This document shows positions 44,535 to 56,095 of a stretch of 64,000 nucleotides of DNA, piece by piece. The translations under genes and the position numbers were made by a program. Below the pieces are notes generated by a model that saw only the letters and a program-made list of their open reading frames with translations, was not told the origin of the DNA and searched no databases. Each line of letters starts with the position of its first letter. Position 1 is the first letter of the stretch. The stretch comes from Uranotaenia lowii (taxonomy: Eukaryota > Arthropoda > Insecta > Diptera > Culicidae), in NCBI RefSeq assembly GCF_029784155.1, contig NC_073691.1, positions 56,902,217-56,966,216 of the forward strand. Direction: 5' to 3'.

Positions 44535-46605
44535 GGTAAAAGTTACCAGCACTAGTAACTATGAAATAGTAAAATTTACAATTTTTCGGGAAAAACGCGA
44601 AATGAAAGGGCTTTTTGCGAGGATTATTAAAATCAATGTTAGAGAGTTCTAGTAACTAGTTAAAGTTACCAGCACTAGTAACTATGAAATAGTAAAATTT
44701 ACAATTTTTCGGGAAAAACGCCAAATGAAAGGGCTTTTTGCGAGGATTATTAAAATCAATGTTAGAGAGTTCTAGTTACAAGTAAAAGTTACCAGCACTA
44801 GTAACTATGAAATAGTAAAATTTACAATTTTTCGGGAAAAACGCCAAATGAAAGGGCTTGTTGCGAGGATTATAAAAATCAATGTTAGAGAGTTCTAGTA
44901 ACTAGTTAAAGTTACCAGCACTAGTAACTATGAAATAGTAAAATTTACAATTTTTCGGGAAAAACGCCAAATGAAAGGGCTTGTTGCGAGGATTATAAAA
45001 ATCAATGTTAGAGAGTTCTAGTAACTAGTTAAAGTTACCAGCACTAGTAAGTATGAAATAGTAAAATTTACATTTTTTCGGGAAAAACGCGAAATGAAAG
45101 GGCATTTTGCGAAGATTATAAAAATCAATATTAGAGAGTTCTAGTTACTAGTAAAAGTTACCAGCACTAGTAACTATGAAATAGTAAAAACTAAAATTTT
45201 TCGGAAAAAACTCCAAATGAAAGGGATTATAAAAATCAATGTTAGAGAGTTCTAGTAACTAGTTAAAGTTACCAGCACTAGTAACTATGAAATAGTAAAA
45301 TTTACAATTTTTCGGGAAAAACGCCAAATGAAAGGGCTTTTTGCGAGGATTATAAAAATCAATGTTAGAGAGTTCTAGTAACTAGTTAAAGTTACCAGCA
45401 CTAGTAAGTATGATATAGTAAAATTTACATTTTTTCGGGAAAAACGCGAAATGAAAGGGCATTTTGCGAAGATTATAAAAATCAATATTAGAGAGTTCTA
45501 GTTACTAGTAAAAGTTACCAGCACTAGTAACTATGAAATAGTAAAAACTAAAATTTTTCGGAAAAAACTCCAAATGAAAGGGCTTGTTGCGAGGATTATA
45601 AAAATCAATGTTAGAGAGTTCTAGTAACTAGTTAAAGTTACCAGCACTAGTAACTATGAAATAGTAAAATTTACAATTTTTCGGGAAAAACGCCAAATGA
45701 AAGGGCTTTTTGCGAGGATTATTAAAATCAATGTTAGAGAGTTCTAGTTACTAGTAAAAGTTACCAGCATTAGTAACTATAAAATAGTAAAATTTACAAT
45801 TTTTCGGGAAAAACGCGAAATGAAAGGGCTTTTTGCGAGGATTATTAAAATCAATGTTAGAGAGTTCTAGTAACTAGTTAAAGTTACCAGCACTAGTAAC
45901 TATGAAAAAGTACAATTTTTCGGGAAAAACGCCAAATGAAAGGGCTTTTTGCGAGGATTATAAAAATCAATATTAGAGAGTTCTAGTTACTAGTAAAAGT
46001 TACCAGCACTAGTAGCTATGAAATAGTAAAAATTAAAATTTTTCGGAAAAAACTCCAAATAAAAGGGCTTGATGCGAGGATTATAAAAATCAATGTTAGA
46101 GAGTTCTAGTAACTAGTTAAAGTTACCAGCACTAGTAACTATGAAATAGTAAAATTTACAATTTTTCGGGAAAAACGCTAAATGAAAGGGCTTTTTGCGA
46201 GGATAATCAAAATCAATGTTAGAGAGTTCTAGTTACTAGTAAAAGTTACCAGCACTAGTAACTATGAAATAGTGAAATTTCAAAATTTTCGGGAAAAACG
46301 CCAAATGAAAGGGCTTGTTGCGAGGATTATTAAAATCAATGTTAGAGAGTTCTAGTTACTAGTAAAAGTTACCAGCATTAGTAACTATAAAATAGTAAAA
46401 TTTACAATTTTTCGGGAAAAACGCGAAATGAAAGGGCTTTTTGCGAGGATTATTAAAATCAATGTTAGAGAGTTCTAGTAACTAGTTAAAGTTACCAGCA
46501 CTAGTAAGTATGAAATAGTAAAATTTACATTTTTTCGGGAAAAACGCAAAATGAAAGGGCATTTTGCGAAGATTATACAAATCAATGTTAATGTGTTAAA
46601 ATTTT
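44535..46605 (+). repeat. Satellite array, left arm of element B
   Basis: About 17 units of 118-122 bp, each with GTTACCAGCACTAGTAACTA, TTTTTCGGGAAAAACGC, AAATGAAAGGGCTTTTTGCG and AATCAATGTTAGAGAGTTCT. Variants (CTAACT for CTAGTT, AAACTCC for AAACGCC, a deletion near 45220) recur in groups, suggesting expansion of multi-unit blocks. Confidence 0.95.
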
Positions 46606-46612
46606 TTAAGTA

Positions 46613-47154
46613 CAGACCCCGTTCGTTTTTGGCAACATGCCCGAACATTTTGTGTTGCCAAAATCGAACGGTTTTTTTTTTTCTGAAACCTTTTTCTCTT
46701 ATTTTTTTAAAATAACTATTTTGATTATCATTAACGTTATTTTAAGTCAATTTCCGACCGTTTTTAGATTTTTTAAAAGTTTTTTTCTCAGGTTTTTGAT
46801 GCATTTTACACTACTTTTTTTTTGTTTATAATCTTTGTTTTTTTTAACATTTTTGCTGTTTTCGTCATTCTTTATCATTTTTAAGATGATTTTGTCATTT
46901 TTAGTCTTTTGTTTGTATTTGTTTTTGAATTTTTAAAAATTTTCAGGTTTTTGTAATTTTTGAGTACTTTACATGTACTTGTACATGTAAATGTGTATGT
47001 ACATTTCGTTATTGTATTCTATCACCATTTCTGAATGTCTAAATTATATGGGTCCTGTTATAGAGAAAACTAAAAGGCAATGTCGCTTCTAAAAACCGTT
47101 CGATTTTGGCACATGTGCCAAAATCGGATGTTGCCAAAATCGAATGTTGCCAAA
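46613..47154 (-). mobile_element. Central TIR insertion of element B (core family)
   Basis: The left end CAGACCCCGTTCGTTTTTGG matches the right end of the 336-bp unit in element A, and the whole is its reverse-orientation relative. The other end stops at ATGTTGCCAAAA without the CAGACCC terminus, so it is truncated. It lies exactly where the satellite reverses direction. The interior is T-rich with GTCATTTTT-like stretches (about 46865-46910). Confidence 0.78.
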
Positions 47155-49420
47155 ATTTTACTATTTCATAGTTACTAGTGCTGGTAACTTTTACTAGTTA
47201 CTAGAACTCTCTAACATTGATTTTTATAATCCTCGCAACAAGCCCTTTCATTTGGCGTTTTTCCCGAAAAATTGTAAATTTTACTATTTCATAGTTACTA
47301 GTGCTGGTAACTTTTACTAGTTACTAGAACTCTCTAACATTGATTTTTATAATCCCTTTCATTTGGAGTTTTTTCCGAAAAATTTTAGTTTTTACTATTT
47401 CATAGTTACTAGTGCTGGTAACTTTAACTAGTTACTAGAACTCTCTAACATTGATTTTTATAATCCTCGCAACAAGCCCTTTCATTTGGAGTTTTTTCCG
47501 AAAAATTTTAGTTTTTACTATTTCATAGTTACTAGTGCTGGTAACTTTTACTAGTAACTAGAACTCTCTAACATTGATTTTAATAATCCTCGCAAAAAGC
47601 CCTTTCATTTGGCGTTTTTCCCGAAAAATTGTAAATTTTACTATTTCATAGTTACTAGTGCTGGTAACTTTTACTAGTTACTAGAACTCTCTAACATTGA
47701 TTTTAATTATCCTCGCAAAAAGCCCTTTCATTTGGCGTTTTTCCCGAAAAATTGTAAATTTTACTATTTCATAGTTACTAGTGCTGGTAACTTTTACTAG
47801 TTACTAGAACTCTCTAACATTGATTTTAATAATCCTCGCAAAAAGCCCTTTCATTTGGCGTTTTTCCCGAAAAATTGTAAATTTTACTATTTCATAGTTA
47901 CTAGTGCTGGTAACTTTTACTAGTTACTAGAACTCTCTAACATTGATTTTTATAATCCTCGCAACAAGCCCTTTCATTTGGAGTTTTTTCCGAAAAATTT
48001 TAGTTTTTACTATTTCATAGTTACTAGTGCTGGTAACTTTTACTAGTAACTAGAACTCTCTAATATTGATTTTTATAATCCTCGCAAAAAGCCCTTTCAT
48101 TTGGCGTTTTTCCCGAAAAATTGTAAATTTTACTATTTTATAGTTACTAATGCTGGTAACTTTTACTAGTAACTAGAACTCTCTAACATTGATTTTAATA
48201 ATCCTCGCAACAAGCCCTTTCATTTGGCGTTTTTCCCGAAAAATTGTAAATTTTACTATTTCATAGTTACTAGTGCTGGTAACTTTTACTAGTTACTAGA
48301 ACTCTCTAACATTGATTTTAATAATCCTCGCAAAAAGCCCTTTCATTTGGCGTTTTTCCCGAAAAATTGTAAATTTTACTATTTCATAGTTACTAGTGCT
48401 GGTAACTTTTACTAGTTACTAGAACTCTCTAACATTGATTTTAATAATCCTCGCAAAAAGCCCTTTCATTTGGCGTTTTTCCCGAAAAATTGTAAATTTT
48501 ACTTTTCATAGTAACTAGTGCTGGTAACTTTAACTAGTTACTAAATCTCTCTGATATTGATTTTAATTATCCTCACAACAAGCCCTTTCATTTGGCGTTT
48601 TTCCCAAAAATTTGTAAATTTTACTATTTCATAGTTACTAGTGCTGGTAACTTTTACTAGTTACTAGAAATCTTTAACATTGATTTTAATTATCCTCGCA
48701 AAAAGCCCTTTCATTTGGCGTTTTTCCCGAAAAATTGTAAATTTTACTATTTCATAGTTACTAGTGCTGGTAACTTTTACTAGTAACTAGAACTCTCTAA
48801 CATTGATTTTAATAATCCTCGCAACAAGCTCTTTCATTTGGCGTTTTTCCCGAAAAATTGTAAATTTTACTATTTCATAGTTACTAGTGCTGGTAACTTT
48901 TACTAGTTACTAGAAATCTTTAACATTGATTTTAATTATCCTCGCAAAAAGCCCTTTCATTTGGCGTTTTTCCCGAAAAATTGTAAATTTTACTATTTCA
49001 TAGTTACTAGTGCTGGTAACTTTTACTAGTAACTAGAACTCTCTAACATTGATTTTAATAATCCTCGCAACAAGCTCTTTCATTTGGCGTTTTTCCCGAA
49101 AAATTGTAAATTTTACTATTTCATAGTTACTAGTGCTGGTAACTTTAACTAGTAACTAGAACTCTCTAACATTGATTTTAATTATCCTCGCAACAAGCTC
49201 TTTCATTTGGCGTTTTTCCCGAAAAATTGTAAATTTTACTATTTCATAGTTACTAGTGCTGGTAACTTTTACTAGTAACTAGATTTCTCTAATATTGATT
49301 TTAATAATCCTCCCAAAAAGCCCTTTCATTTCGCGTTTTTCCGTTACTAGTGCTGGTAACTTTTACTAATTACTAAAACCGTCCAACATTTATTTCAAAA
49401 ATCCATGCGACAAGCCCTTT
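47155..49420 (-). repeat. Satellite array, right arm of element B
   Basis: About 19 units, the reverse complement of the left-arm unit, spacing 118-123 bp. Units near 48500 and 49350 are more diverged. Pairing with the left arm would form a stem of about 2 kb around a loop of about 0.55 kb. Confidence 0.95.
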
Positions 49421-49721
49421 CATTAGTTACTTCACTTGTGCACAAAAAAGCAGGCGTTGGCTCGAACAGCAGCAGTGAAAACAAGCTCAACGATTTTGAA
49501 TCGGTTGAGCCAACAAGCTCAAGCTCCTCTGGAGGCATGAGCTAACGGGCTCACGAGGGAAAAAAAGAGCTAAGGTTTCTTCCAAATAAGAGCTTAGCTA
49601 TACGAAGCTCCGGAGACAAAAACGATAGGAGCTTCGTCGATTGCTTTGTAAGCGGAGCTATGGAAATAAAGAGCTATGAAGCTCGCTCAAATGAGCTTCA
49701 TTTTCAATCCCTGCTAGCGGA

Positions 49722-50585
49722 GGATTTACAAGGCTGCAGTTGCACTTCCGAATCATACCAGTAGCTGTGTAAAACTGTGATGGTGCAGCAGTTCATCTCA
49801 GCCGGGTAAAAATAGTGTGCCATCAACTATACGGACCACCTCTGACAGCATCAGGATACAATCCCACGTTGCTAGCTATCGCTCAAAGCTACTGATCGGA
49901 TTGTCGGGATAGGTAGAAGTCAACAGACATCTGTCGGCAGACTATCAATAAACCTTACCAAAGATTTTTTTAGTTCGATAGTGATTTTAAAGTTTACAAC
50001 TGGACAGCAAACAAAAATCGAGCAATTTTCTATGACAGCATTGTATAAAGAGTCTTAGGAATGTTTTAATTTAAAAAAAGGCGTCATTTTAGACCTTCTC
50101 AAACCTTAAGGTCTAAAATACTACGCTTTGGTTCAACCTCAACCTCAACCATTTTTTTGCATAATTTCAAAGAAACCATAAGCATACGCGGTCGAACTTT
50201 GTAAGAAATTTAGAACTTTTCCTTGTAAGTATACCTTTGAATTTTCAAAATTTTCCACTCCGTGGGAATGTTTCTCGAAAAATTGTAATCAAATTTCCCA
50301 TTGGTAAGATCAATTTTATTCGAAGTTCTTCAAAAGCGTAGGACTTCTACTGGCAGTCTAACTTTCTTATCTTTCTTTTAACATTATCACTATTATGAAA
50401 TGTTAGATAAACCTCTTCAACACATTTTTTTCGCTGATTATAAACAATTTAGTTCCACGAATAACTTTATCGTTTAGGATTTTTTTTTTTACTTTTTCTT
50501 CTCCAAAAATTGCAAAACCTTATGGGGTAAATAACTAAATTTTAGTACTTTTTCGGTTGCGACCAAGTTAACTATTTGTCGATTT
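49722..50585. other. Intergenic DNA
   Basis: No feature recognised between the two large TIR elements. Confidence 0.45.
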
Positions 50586-50918
50586 CCCAGACAACCAGAA
50601 GTCGTATTTTATTTTACCGATTATATCGTATAGAATGTTATTTAAACTCATTTTCGTATATCTGCACCTACAATGTGCGGCCCATGCATATTCTTTATCG
50701 TATTTAAATGCATTGCATGATTTTACTACAACAAGAATAGAGACTCGACCTTTGTGTACGACAATTCGCAAAAAAACTCCGTGAAACGACCGATATACGA
50801 TAATCAGCCGTGATTGACAGATTTTGTCGTGCTATAATTAAAATAATTCGAAATTAAGATTTTTATTACAAGAAATACGATTTATATTATCATAACAACC
50901 AGGTGTTAGATCTTAGCA

Positions 50919-51174
50919 TAGAGAACAGACATACAAGCTAGCTCACGAAACTTGTGTAAAATTTCCAACGATAGTTTTGAACAATTTTTTTTTGGTTTTT
51001 GGCTGGGCCTTTTCGAAAACTGGCCACCTGAAAATTTGATTTGTAACTTTTGAACGGCGCAATAGATGGCACTATTTCAAGTCAATTTCTAACGTATTTT
51101 TTGAATGTCAGCATTTGAAATTTTACACACTTTTTGGAAGATTTTTTGTTCGAGCTTGTACGTCTGTTCTCTGT
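50919..51174. mobile_element. Mutator-like MITE with 10-bp TSD
   Basis: GATCTTAGCA is duplicated at 50909-50918 and 51175-51184. Inverted ends read AGAGAACAGACATACAAGCT and AGAGAACAGACGTACAAGCT. A 9-10 bp duplication fits the Mutator superfamily. 256 bp, non-coding; the second copy is split at 23117-24765. Confidence 0.82.
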
Positions 51175-51429
51175 GATCTTAGCAGAAAGTACATTTTTCT
51201 GTTAAACAAGATTGCTTAAATGAGAGATTATATTTTAAAAAGAAAAATATAAAATGTCGGAAGAGTGGTACCTACAGTTGATTAGTTCAGCGATACAAAA
51301 GTACTAAAGGGTGATACAGTCAAAATTTGGTCAAGGGAAAACGTGTGTAAATCGGTTAAATCGTTTATTTAAAAAATCAAATTAAATTTCTTTTTCAAGT
51401 TTAATTAGTATAAAATTCAGGAAAAATAT

Positions 51430-52455
51430 TCAGTTAGGCTTCCGCTTTTCGAAATCCGAATTGCCGGGCCTTACGCTTAGCCCCTGCCATCTCCAAAATA
51501 GATCAAATAAATAGGTCGCAGTGGATTTGCTCATACAAAAAAACCCCTGCCGTCAGATTTTGTACAGCCACCTTTTCCACCTTCTTCGCCACAGAAAGCC
51601 AGTTTGCCTCGAACTGCTGCTCGTCCTTAGCAGTTTTTTGACACTAGCCCAGTTCTTGTCCTTGGGAACCACCTGCACGTTGTTGGCGGCGTACCACTCC
51701 ATGGCCTTTTTACCGTAATGGAAAGATGCCAAATCCGGACAAAACAGTACGGAACAACCGTGTTTCTTCAGGAAAGGCAGCAGACGTTTATTCAAACACT
51801 CTTTCACGTAAATTTCTTGGTTGGCAGTCCCGGAAGCTATGAAAATGCTGCTTTTCAAGCCACAGGTACAGATGGCTTGAAAAACCAGGTATTTCTTCGA
51901 GAACTTTGACAGTTTCATGTGCCTGAAAATATCTGCTACCTTTCCCCTTCCTTTTGCCGTATAAAACTCCTGTCCCGGAAGCTGCTTGTAGCCGGCTTTG
52001 ACGTAGGTTTCGTCGTCCATTACCACGCAGTCAAACTTCTTCAGCATCGTCGTGTACAGCCTCCGGGATCGCGCTTTGGCCGTCGTATTTTGTTTATCAT
52101 CACGATTTTCAGTCACTACCTTCTTGTAAGTCGATAGTCCGGCTCGTTTTTTGGCTCGATGCACGGTTGTAGACGATACATCCAGCTTATTTGCGGCATC
52201 TCGGAGAGAGAGGTTAGGATTTCGCTTGAAACTACCGGCAACTCTCTTTGTCGTCTCAGCGGCTTCCGGTTTTCGATTTCCCCCCGATCCAGACTTCCTG
52301 GCTGTCGACAAACGTTCCCCAAACACTTTAATTACATTTGTAACGGTTGATTTGGAAACTTTTAGAGATTTTGCCAGCTTTGCGTGCGAGTAGCTCGGAT
52401 TTTCGCGATGCACGAGCAAAATTTGGATACGCTGCTCTTCTTCCTTGGACGGCAT
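51430..52455 (-). pseudogene. DD37E transposase pseudogene, copy 3
   Basis: From MPSKEEEQR at 52455 the frame stays open for about 300 codons through the helix-turn-helix region and the first two catalytic acids (VMDDETYVK; FCPDLASFHY, where the usual WPDL...CHY is changed). A deletion of about 40 bp near 51651 then removes the PNTPELRPIEKY segment with the catalytic Glu and shifts the frame. Further on, 55 bp is inserted at 51489-51543. The protein could bind ends but not cut. It has the longest open frame of the three copies. Confidence 0.9.
51489..51543 (+). mobile_element. 55-bp insertion with 8-bp duplication and A-tail
   Basis: CCCCTGCC is repeated at 51481-51488 and 51544-51551 inside the 3' part of the copy-3 transposase. 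The 55 bp between, absent from copies 1 and 2, end in CATACAAAAAAA. A tiny retroposed RNA fragment is likely; its source was not recognised. Confidence 0.6.
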
Positions 52456-53701
52456 TTTGACATCTGAAGAGTGAATTCCAAAATCAAAATAGGAGCACCA
52501 TTCTACACACACCTTCAAAATGAGGGGTGTTCAGGTTTTTTAAATGCAAAATTGAAAGAAATACGTCAAGTTGATATTGACCAAATTTTGACCGTATCAC
52601 CCTTTAAGGTATTTGCTAGTAATAAAAGTTCTTCCCAGAGTGTTCACATTGAGCGCGGCTCCGAAACATTTCTACCCGAAATCCAGCCCAATGCTGTATC
52701 CAATATCGTAAGTATGTTTCAAAAGCATTACTCACTCTGTGATAGCATAAATATTTGTTCTAATATTTGTTTCAATTTCGTGAATATAGTTTTGACTAAA
52801 ACAATGACATTTCTCGTTATTTTAACAAAACATGTAAACTAAAAAAAGAAAATAAGCTCCCAACTCTCCCAAGCTCACTTGGAGATATGTGCTATACAAT
52901 CGTATATAACTGCATTTATTCGTAATAACGTGCATGCAATCGTATACCTAAGTATGCAAATTAATTAGCATTTCTGATTTTCGTAAAACGTATTTGCTGG
53001 CAATCGTAAAAGAATACAAATAAGTTTAATAAAATCGTTTATGATAATGAGACATCGATGATTGGAATCGTATTTAAGAAGGCTTCAAAATGTTGGTCTA
53101 TTTTTTTATCATCGCTGACGTGTTCTACCATTTAAAAGATTTTAGTTACAGAAATATACGATTTGCTTTTGGTTTAATGCCTTTGAAGCAAATTCCCTTT
53201 TATTTATATATTCCAGATAGCGTCGAACTCTTGAACGTAACTTCATGAACGTTGAAAAATTCCAGCAATCAGGCAAATTATAAATTATACTATATAAACT
53301 AGAATTTGACAGCAAAAAACTAATTTCTTTGAAACAAGTCGCAGAAGACGACCAAATAAGTCATCAAACTTTCCATATTGTTACGATAAATGTCTTATAT
53401 AAAGATGTTCCCAATCGCACATTGAGCGAAGACCTACAAGATTACCACCTCAATCATCTATATGATGATTTAAATTGTCATAGTATATTCCAAAAAGAAT
53501 TAGGTTAGTCGTAAATGATTCGCATGACAAATCGTGCAAATCGTAATTCAGTACAATCCAAATCCAGAATATCTGTGCTAATGGCCTCCAAAATGATACG
53601 TATATACTGGTTTTGCTGCATTATATAGGTTATGTTTACACGTATATTTGCACGTATATTTGTGTTGCAAATTTGAAATGCCCACCAAATTGTTGTCTGG
53701 G

Positions 53702-54221
53702 TTTTTGACGTTTTTCTAAAACCCGCCTTAAGACGTGTTTTTTAATTTCTTCCATTCTACCAAAAGATCATTTTACAAATAAATTCAGTATAATGGGAAG
53801 GTGTAGACCTAAGAAAATATAATTAAATTTAGGAATCACGCAAGTAGTTTAAAACTTTGAAAAACACAAAAGTCCTACCTAACATTTTTCACTAACTATT
53901 CGATTTTCTCCACCATCCATTTTCATTTCTGTCTAAGACCCACTTTTTCAGTGAATCGGGTAGAAAAGCTAATGTAAATTGCGTACAAAATGAAAGATAT
54001 ATCAATAAATTCAGAATTTAAAGCATTAAATAACATTATATTCCACATTTCCGATTCGTACGTTCTCAATAAACAGAATCACGAAATATGCCATGGTTGA
54101 ATTGAAGTTTTGCAAAATTTCTTATAAAACAGTGTAATTTTTTTTGTGTAATTGATTTGTGTAATTTATGAAAGATAAGAACTGCAGAAACGCTGGGTAG
54201 CCGCCTGGAATGGGACCTGAC
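53702..54221. other. AT-rich intergenic DNA
   Basis: No feature recognised. Confidence 0.45.
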
Positions 54222-54675
54222 CAGGATTGTTCGATTTTCAGGAAAAAAATGTCCTCTAAGATCGATTCAGATGGACGGTCGTAGGATCGATCCACCTAAA
54301 AAATTGAATCTTGAGGAACGATCTCTGTTAGATTGATCTTATCCATTCTGTTCAACTTATTGTTATAAATAGGACAAAAAAAACTTTTTGGTAGAAATAA
54401 ATGCTTATAAAAGGTCTTCAGTAAATATATTGAAAAATTCCATATAAAAATTCCAAAAAAGCCAATCTTATATAAAGTATCGAAATCGACTAAATGCGCA
54501 ACAAAGAGTGTCATGACATTGAATCAATTATTAAAATTTGGATCTGAATAACTCGGCGCAGCGAATAAAGGAATCCAAAAGATCAATTCAAGCCTAAAAA
54601 ATCGATCCAAAAAATCGAAAATCTGAATTGAAAATATCGATTTTTCGTAGATCGATCCAAGATCGACCAATCCTA
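54222..54675. mobile_element. hAT-like MITE rich in ATCGATC motifs
   Basis: Ends are CAGGATTGTTCGATTTT and, as reverse complement, TAGGATTGGTCGATCTT. Both arms repeat GATCGAT/ATCGATC motifs. The 8-bp flanks gacctgac and gtactaac agree at only five positions, so the assignment is tentative. Confidence 0.5.
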
Positions 54676-55974
54676 GTACTAACCTTCTACTTTGAATTTC
54701 ATAACTCGGTTAAATGCCAAAAATTAAATAAGAGGATATTAAAAAATATCATTTAATAAATTCACTCGAATGAATCAAAAATTAGCTTAGATCGAACGAA
54801 TATAAAACTAATAAAAGATACAACGGGGAGTGTTTCATTTTTTTGGATTTTCGCAGGAGGGGCTTCTCTTGCACGTGCCGGTAATTGCTCTGGTGTACCT
54901 ACCTTACATATATTTTCAATTAAATCAAACAATTGAAAAAAAAATATAAACGTTGCTTATTTTTATCGTAAGTTGCCTACTAGGTTTTCAGTAGATTTGA
55001 ATACTATCATGATCGAAGGTAAATCATGAATCCAAAATCAAAATTTTGAAACAAATCTTTGATTTCAGAACACAAGCGATTAAATGAATTTAAAAAAAAA
55101 ATAGAATTTCGATCTCATTATCATAACTCAGACTTTGAATTCATTATCAGTCATTTTTGGCCAATAAGTCTTAGAGGACGAATGACTGAAAAGGTTAAAA
55201 TCCCCTTAAAATAAACAAAAATAGAATAGAATAGAATAGGACAATAAGTTATGCAACTCGAAAATGAATGATATCATGAAATTTATTTGTATGTCATTAA
55301 TTATAACATGAAAAATTATATTTTGTTTTTTCTTTGTTTTCCGAAGTCGGCTGAGTGTCAAGATCCACACCAATCATATTTTAAAAGTTATAATTCAGCT
55401 TCGGATTTTACAGAAAAAAAATTGATTATTGCAATTGCAATTGATTAAGACTCTACATTAAAGAATATTATGAAGTAAATACATAAGGAAACAGCTGTTT
55501 TAATGCATATATTTTAATAACCATTTCAAAAATGTTTGTCGTCATCAGTTCGAATATTACATCAGATTTCGTCTATCACCTCTAGTTTTGGTGCTATGGC
55601 GCGCATACTTTTGAAATTTACCAATTTTGACTGAACTGCAGCTGATTAGAAACCAAAAACTGATTTTAAATCTATTTGTTATCTTTTATCTCATGTAAGA
55701 TCAAGATTTTGCCTAGATTTTTTAATTGCAGAGATACAAAACTTTAGATAGAAAACAATTTCATTCGATCTTTTTTTTTTGAATATTCAATTTAAAATTA
55801 TGTTAGTTTTTTATATCTGACATCACTAAAGGGCGTTAAAATTTTTCAATTTTTTTTGAAAACGAACACAAACACATACAGGTTCTCAATGAAACTTGAT
55901 GTTTCCTCGAAGAGATTCCTTTTTCTTAACTCTAAGCGTACCAACTTTCGAGGATATGATAAACATCTTACAAA
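54676..55974. other. AT-rich intergenic DNA
   Basis: A short AATAG microsatellite lies near 55225-55240. No gene or element identified. Confidence 0.45.
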
Positions 55975-56095
55975 TGCTAAAACCACCAACCCACAGAAAG
56001 TGTACTATGTATGCCGTGACCGGGATTCGATCTCATACCCGCTGGCTTAGAGGACTTGAATGCTATCCTCTATGCCACGGGCTTTATTTATCTAA
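55975..56095 (-). mobile_element. tRNA-derived SINE-like copy (third family)
   Basis: On the minus strand: GCCCGTGGCATAGAGGATAG (A-box-like TGGCATAGAGG), an anticodon-arm-like stretch, then GAGATCGAATCCCGGTCACG with a B-box-like GATCGAATCCC. It looks like a tRNA pseudogene or SINE head; no standard anticodon loop or acceptor stem supports a working tRNA gene. The 3' body is not delimited. Confidence 0.6.

Larger units (their letters stand above)
44186..49713. mobile_element. Giant 5.5-kb non-autonomous hAT-type element (element B)
   Basis: An exact 8-bp duplication CTAGCGGA lies at 44178-44185 and 49714-49721. The inverted ends begin CAGGGATTGAAA, a hAT-like terminus. For about 300 bp inside each end, AGCTC/GAGCT motifs recur in mixed orientation, like subterminal transposase-binding repeats. 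The rest is two opposed satellite arrays (44535-46605 and 47155-49420) around a central insertion. There is no ORF of note, so it depends on a transposase supplied in trans. The intact TSD shows the whole unit moved, or grew after a single insertion. Confidence 0.88.
51307..52604 (-). mobile_element. Tc1/mariner element, ITmDD37E type, copy 3
   Basis: Ends are AAGGGTGATACAGTCAAAAT at the left and, as reverse complement, AAGGGTGATACGGTCAAAAT at the right. TA lies at 51305-51306 and 52605-52606. 1298 bp, transposase on the minus strand; it sits inside the CCCAGACAAC element. Confidence 0.93.
50586..53701. mobile_element. 3.1-kb TIR element with dispersed TCGTAT motifs
   Basis: Inverted ends CCCAGACAAC at 50586 and at 53701 (reverse complement). 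Inside both flanks the motif (A/T)TCGTA(T/A) recurs more than a dozen times (50600-50820, 52890-53070, 53510-53660), as subterminal repeats do. It contains a Mutator-like MITE and a DD37E element as later insertions. No transposase of its own. TTT on both sides is a possible but weak duplication. Confidence 0.6.

Noticed and set aside
44535..49420. CRISPR-like array
   Set aside because: Units are 118-123 bp and contiguous with no short repeat plus unique spacer pattern; this is eukaryotic satellite DNA within a transposon.
55996..56090. Functional tRNA gene on the minus strand
   Set aside because: A- and B-box-like sequences exist, but no paired acceptor stem or standard anticodon loop could be drawn, so a SINE or tRNA pseudogene is more likely.
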